A stretch of DNA of 64,000 bases from Chlorops oryzae. Lineage: Eukaryota > Arthropoda > Insecta > Diptera > Chloropidae. The stretch's first letter is position 1. Every line of letters begins with the position of its first letter. The translations under genes were made by a program, and so were the position numbers. Below, one piece after another: positions 59,317-64,000 of this stretch. Under the pieces are notes generated by a model, which was not told the origin of the DNA, ran no database searches, and was given only the letters and a program-made list of their open reading frames with translations. The stretch lies in NCBI GenBank assembly GCA_020466095.1, contig CM035806.1, positions 9,219,251 to 9,283,250 on the forward strand. Reading direction: 5' to 3'.

Positions 59317-60110
59317 ACAAGTAAGAAAGCTAAAGTCAGTCAAGCCCGACTTTGAAATACCCAGCGTCCCGACATTATGAGCGCACTATGTTTTTCTTCT
59401 CTATTTGTGGGCGTGGCAGTGGGAGGGCCACATAAATTATTTCCCTACACCCTTCATTCGCCTTGGTGAACCTATGTTGCGAATTTGAAGCTTCTACGCC
59501 TTTTACTTCGGAAGTTACGAAAAATCTTCATTTGTGGGCGTGGCAGTTGGCGGGCCATAAAAAAAATTTTCCTACACCTTTCATTCGCCTTGGTGAACCT
59601 ATGTTGCGAATTTGAAGCTTCTACGCCTTTTACTTCACACGTTACGATAAGCCACTATTTGTGGGCTTATTTGTGGGCGTGGCTCGAGGAGGACGGTGTC
59701 CATTTTTTTCCAGGATATGTCCTTTTTTGTAGTTTACCAGTACACCAAATATCAATGGAATGTGTTGAGTGGTTCGCAAGTTACAAGCATTTTACTGAAA
59801 ACACAATAAATTCATTTGTGGGCGTGGCAGTGGGCGGATGTCTCCCATTTTTACTTAGGATCATACTCGGACCCCGATATACATGTGTGCCAAATTTCAT
59901 TGGTTCAGCCGTTTCGGAGGAGATCCGACCACGGACGGACGGACAGACGGACAGACGGATAGACGGATAGACGGACAGACAGACATGTCTAAATCGATTC
60001 AGTTTTTGATCCTGATCATTTCTATATATATTTTTCTATATATCCGGAGCTTAATTCTCCCTGTTACAAGATTTGCACAAAACTAATATACCCCGCTTAC
60101 GCTGGGTATA
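59317..60110 (+). mobile_element. Mini-me/DINE-like element, family 1, short copy
   Basis: It has the same start (ACAAGTAAGAAAGCTAAAGT), the palindrome-like GTCAGTCAAGCCCGAC, and the same end (CGCTTACGCTGGGTATA) as 25308-26453. It carries two 127-bp units rather than five and a longer GTCY-type run (GGACAGACGGATAGACGG) near 59938-59985. Confidence 0.8.
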
Positions 60111-60765
60111 ATAAGTAAATAAGTAAATAAAAAAAATATAAAAAAATAAGTAAAAAAATTAAAAAAAAACAAAAATATAGTAAATAAAAAAATAAAAAAA
60201 ATAAATAAAATAAATAAAAAAAAATAAAAAAAATAATAATTAAAAATATAAGTAAAGAAATAAAAAAAAAGTAAATAAATAATACTTAAATAAAAAAAAA
60301 TAAAAAATAAGTAAATAAATATAAAAAAAAAATAAAAAAAAGTAAATAAATAATAATAAAAAAAAATAAGTAAATAAGTAAATAAAAAATATATAAAAAA
60401 ATAAGTAAAAAAATAAAAAAAAAACAAAAATAAGTAAATAAAAAAAAAAATTAAAATAAATAAATAAAAAAATAAATAAAAAATAATAACAAACTAAGTA
60501 AAAAAAAAAAGTAAAATAAATAAAAAAAAATATAAAAAATAAGTATATAAATAAATAATAAAAAAAAAAGTAAATAAATAAAATAAATAAAAAATAAGTA
60601 AATAAATAAAAAAATAAGTAAATATAATAAAAAAAAATAAAAAAATAAGTAAATAAATAAAAAAAATAAAAAAATTAAGTAAATAAATAAAAGAAAATAA
60701 GTAAATAAATAAAAAAAGAAAGAAATAAGTAAATGAAAAAAAAGGTAAATAAATAAAAAAAAATA
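60104..60765. repeat. (AAATAAGT)-type AT satellite
   Basis: About 660 bases of A, T and G in imperfect units of TAAATAAGTAAATAA. A shorter stretch of the same kind lies left of the mini-me copy (59270-59316), so the element may have inserted into or seeded it. Confidence 0.85.
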
Positions 60766-62180
60766 ACTTCAGAGTCGTTTTTCTCAACCCGAAATTGTCA
60801 TTACAGGGGCTCATGCAGCTTTGAAAACGCCTTTGTAACGTTCCCCATCGGAAATTTTCATACATGGGGCCTTCCCTTAAACATGTATTTGCCTCAAAAA
60901 CTTCGAAAACTCGAAAATCAAGAAGGCTTAGAAATGAATGAACGAATTTTTGTATGAAAAATTTTACATTTTAATGCCTGAATTGCAATAGTGCAGGAAT
61001 TCGTGCGCATCGATCCCTTGAAAAAATTCAACACATACAAGCATAGGGAATCAGTTTCAATCAAGCAGGAATTGATGCTCAGTAATTCCTGCACTATTGG
61101 AATTCCCGCTTCACTCTCGACGTACATACATATGTGACTGTCGAAGGGTCACAAGTTCTAATTTGAAACATAAAGTAAAAGCAAAAGGATCCAGGCATCC
61201 AATTAGGAGTCAAGGATCATTTTAGTTCTGTTCCTGACGACTCGTCGGTCATATAAACGCTTAACAATTTAATTAAGTACAACGGATATTAACTCTACTG
61301 TGCAACATAGAGAAACTGTTGAGGCTGAATCCTGCATTTTATAATCAACACACGGAATTCTAACCTATAAATTTTTACAAAAGATCCTTACCAATAGAGT
61401 AGCGAGGGGATGTTGAAAAATTCTAAGAATTTTGGCGCTGACATTTTTAAAAAATACTGATTGCACTAGTCATTTTTGGACCAGTTTGGAACGAGACTAG
61501 TTGTAATCAGTTTTTTGAAAAAAATTTTGCGCCAAAATTCTTAGAATTTTTCACTTATTCTATATAAAAATTTTCATCGCAATCGGACGGCATGAATTTT
61601 TCAGATTTTTTGGGTTGTTGCCCCAAAACTCTCTAGACTTCTTCATGATCCAAAATTTTTTTTAGGTTAATGTCTTATAATTGCTCAATATAAAACTGTG
61701 GCAAATATAAGCGCTACCAAAGCACTATTTCTCTCGCTACGCCCTTGGCCCGGGCTTTCTGAAGTGCCCCACAATCGGCATGGGACTTTTTTTCACGTCG
61801 CACATTTTTGTAAGGGGACTCCGGAACGAAATCCCAAATGGGATCCAAATTTATCTCTACGAGCCTGCCCCTATAAATTTTGACAATTCAGTGACAAATT
61901 TCTCGTTTCGTAAAATTTCCGAAGCTGAATGAATCCCCATATTATCTAAATTTTTCCATTGGAAAAAAAAATCCCGCATTAGTGGGTTAGATAAATGAGC
62001 TCTGACTGTACATAGTATTCGATATAATTTTATTAAAAAAAAAAAAAAACGCATTAACTTTAATCGATTTATCATGCAAATACTCAGTGGGCTTAAGAGA
62101 ACGTAAGCCATTTCATCGGAATTACTTAGGAAACCTAAAAAGCTTTGTGTTTTTAACGACTTTCATTCGAATTGAGTATT
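60766..62180. other. Intergenic DNA, no gene
   Basis: Two inverted stretches pair locally: AGGAATTCGTGCGCATCGAT-side sequence near 60996 (TGCAATAGTGCAGGAATTC) and GAATTGATGCTCAGTAATTC/CCTGCACTATTGG near 61068-61100, a small degenerate foldback. No coding region is supported. Confidence 0.4.
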
Positions 62181-62187
62181 TTTTATA

Positions 62188-62189
62188 AG

Positions 62190-62240
<51 letters not shown>
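62188..62240. repeat. (TA)n microsatellite
   Basis: About 53 bases of TA followed by poly-T. Confidence 0.9.
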
Positions 62241-62249
<9 letters not shown>

Positions 62250-62510
62250 TTTTTGACTTTGAAGTGAATAGAGTGACCATATCTCCTACTTTTGCCTCTA
62301 GTGTCTCTGACTCAACAAAGAAATATGTATATGAACTCACCCCACCTACGCTCATTTTTGGACTAGAAGAGGGTGAGTCCAATTCAGATTCACCTTGGGT
62401 CGGTCGCGGTTCATATCATTTTCAGGTCGGTCCTATATGGACTCACCTAGGTCCGGTCCATTTTACACCGAAAACATTTCATTACTGCAGGGAAGAAAGC
62501 AATGAATATA

Positions 62511-62661
62511 CAGTGTTCTCTCTCTCTCTCTCTCTCTCTCTTAAGCGGACACCTTCGGGACCGACGAATATTCCCGCTTAACAAAGGTGTCCGCTTGAGG
62601 GGGAAACTATTTGAGAAGCAAACTATTAGGAGCGGACTGTCCGCAATGAGAGAAAACATTG
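62511..62661. mobile_element. 151-bp CAGTG TIR element, TA target
   Basis: The tips CAGTGTTCTCTC and GAGAGAAAACATTG are flanked by TA. The interior has CTTAAGCGGACACCTTCGGG and inverted and direct copies of GTCCGCTT. Relics of the family are near 28740-28860 and 57190-57290. It resembles pogo/Tigger-type MITEs. Confidence 0.65.
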
Positions 62662-62689
62662 TAAAAAATTTAATAAAAATTTAAAAGAA

Positions 62690-63250
62690 TTACTGATGGT
62701 CACCTTCACCAATGTCGCATGATTTGAAGAATTTAAGGTATTTCATTCTCGCGTTTGTTAATTTCTTATCGTTTCACGTTTTCGAGCAGAAAATCCATCC
62801 AAATTGTTTACTTAATATTTTGAAGCTTTTTTGAACGCGTCAAACAAATTAAAGAATAAGAAGAAGAAGAAGAGAGAAAAAAAACAATATTTACTCTTAT
62901 TCTCTCTAATGCGTTAATGAAAAAACAATTCTCAATATTTACTATTCATCGAAATGGTGGGAAAATCCCAATTTATTTGCTCTGTTCGAACATTTAAGCA
63001 AACACAGATTTCTAGACTTAAGTTTCTGTCCTCATGCTAAGCTTTGTTTTCCTAAAGCAAAGCAAAAAACAAAAAAAAAAAAAAAAAAAAAATTTAAAAA
63101 ATAAATAAAAAATTAATAAACAAATAAATAAAGACTGAAATCAAATACCTCGTCAGAGGCCCAGAATGACCCTGAAGAAGGATATTCGCAGTCTCAGTAG
63201 AAACGAAAAAATTTTCGTTCGCCACTGCCAGAATTTGAAGAATCTCCAGA
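62690..63250. other. AT-rich intergenic DNA
   Basis: No gene is visible; poly-A near 63075-63092 and an (AAG)n run at 62859-62872. Confidence 0.4.
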
Positions 63251-63254
63251 GCGT

Positions 63255-63797
63255 TACCCAGCGGGAAATGTCACCCTGACATCATCGGTGAAGTCTGGCA
63301 TGCGTGACAATTCGTAGGACGCCTAGCATGACATTTGTACAGGAGTTGGACAGTGATTTCACCGGTGACAATGTCATGCTAGGGGGTGCGATGACGAAAA
63401 AAGCATTTGAGAGCAGCAACATTCCCTCTTATCTCTTCAAATGTCAATTTGTAGAAAACCAGTTGAAAAAACTCTCTTCATTGCCCTCTCTTTGAATGTT
63501 TCGAAAATTTTTAAAAATCTATTTTTAACAATTTTTGTTTGCCTCTGCCAGGAATCGAACCCGCGATCTTCGGATTCTGAGAGTCGAGCACTCATCATCT
63601 ACGCCACTTCATGCTAACGCTGAACTGACGCTAAAGCCTTATTTAAATTTCAATAGCCAATGAGAGTCAAGTAAATGAACAGCATCCCTCCACGATGACA
63701 TGTCCCCCAAAGTGTCATGCATGACAATGTCACCTATATGTCATCGATGACATCACTGATGACATTGTCATGCAGGAGATAATTTTCCGCTTGGGTA
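63255..63797. mobile_element. ATGACA-rich TIR element with an internal tRNA-like region
   Basis: The tips TACCCAGCGGGAAATGTCA and TTTTCCGCTTGGGTA are near-complements. Inside, ATGACA/TGTCAT motifs recur in both orientations at both ends (for example CATGACAATGTCACC, CATCGATGACATCACTGATG). The tRNA-like sequence at 63542-63613 lies inside it. Confidence 0.55.
63542..63613 (-). tRNA. tRNA-like sequence inside an element
   Basis: On the minus strand, AGTGGCGTAGATGATGAGTG resembles an A-box and CGGGTTCGATTCC is a canonical B-box. It lies within the TIR element 63255-63797, so it is probably a mobile tRNA-derived module. Confidence 0.45.
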
Positions 63798-63823
63798 TTG
63801 GATAGAAAAGCTCCAAAAATATA

Positions 63824-63990
63824 CAGGGTGTCTCGAAAACTTTTCTAAAATATGAGACCATCAATAGGTCGATTGAAGAGAAGCTAGTAAACGGTACCAC
63901 TAAGAAAGGTGGTTTAAAAGCAAAAAAACACTTCTCTTCTGTCGACCTATCGATGGTCTCATTTTTTGCAAAAGTTTTCGAGACACCCTG
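63824..63990. mobile_element. 167-bp MITE with CAGGGTGTCTCG tips
   Basis: The tips CAGGGTGTCTCGAAAACTTT and AAAGTTTTCGAGACACCCTG are exact complements; further inside, TGAGACCATCAATAGGTCGA pairs with TCGACCTATCGATGGTCTCA with mismatches. The left flank is TA; the right flank is TGTA, so the duplication is unclear. The CAGGGTGT tip is shared with the larger element at 47466-48932. Confidence 0.75.
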
Positions 63991-64000
63991 TGTACATAAG

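Noticed and set aside
60083..60865. Phe/Tyr/Leu-rich minus-strand frames that look like membrane proteins
   Set aside because: They are translations of the AAATAAGT satellite.

Overview
This window is eukaryotic nuclear DNA, most likely from a higher fly (Diptera, Brachycera). The protein-coding genes are split by GT-AG introns and their closest recognisable relatives are Drosophila genes. Homopolymer runs, microsatellites, MITEs and mini-me/DINE-like elements fill almost all non-coding space. The species cannot be named from the sequence alone. The repeat load and intron sizes suggest a larger genome than that of Drosophila melanogaster.

Five genes can be supported. From left to right they are: a LEM-domain inner nuclear membrane protein (Otefin/Bocksbeutel type, minus strand, 6077-7473); pen-2, the small gamma-secretase subunit (plus, 8056-8484, three exons); the TMEM177 homologue, a mitochondrial inner-membrane protein (minus, 8673-9966, five exons); Cap-G, the condensin I HEAT-repeat subunit (plus, 12965-24959, twelve exons); and scribbler/brakeless (sbb, the ZNF608/ZNF609 orthologue, minus, 34812-46781, ten coding exons). 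The exon models for pen-2, TMEM177 and Cap-G close perfectly in frame. The sbb and LEM models each need frame corrections, all inside or beside CAG/CAA triplet repeats.

Layout: 1-6000 is repeats, including a 1.6-kb foldback element whose loop holds a decayed protein fragment. 6000-10000 is a compact cluster: LEM and pen-2 are head to head, pen-2 and TMEM177 are tail to tail. 10000-12900 is MITEs and a foldback. 12965-25121 is Cap-G, whose introns carry at least nine distinct mobile elements. 25160-30300 is nested repeats. About 30300-34811 is AT-rich sequence likely to include the sbb 3' UTR. 34812-46781 is sbb. 46800-64000 contains no confidently recognised gene and holds satellites, a long homopyrimidine tract, more mini-me-like copies and small TIR elements.

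The genes do not form a pathway. They are neighbouring housekeeping and developmental genes: nuclear envelope, intramembrane proteolysis, cytochrome oxidase assembly, mitotic chromosome condensation and transcriptional co-repression. No new enzymatic or defence system was seen. The most unusual content is structural: two large foldbacks, a mini-me-like family with an internal 127-bp array that varies in copy number, a MITE family with 9-bp target duplications, and a pair of near-identical inverted repeats bracketing four genes.
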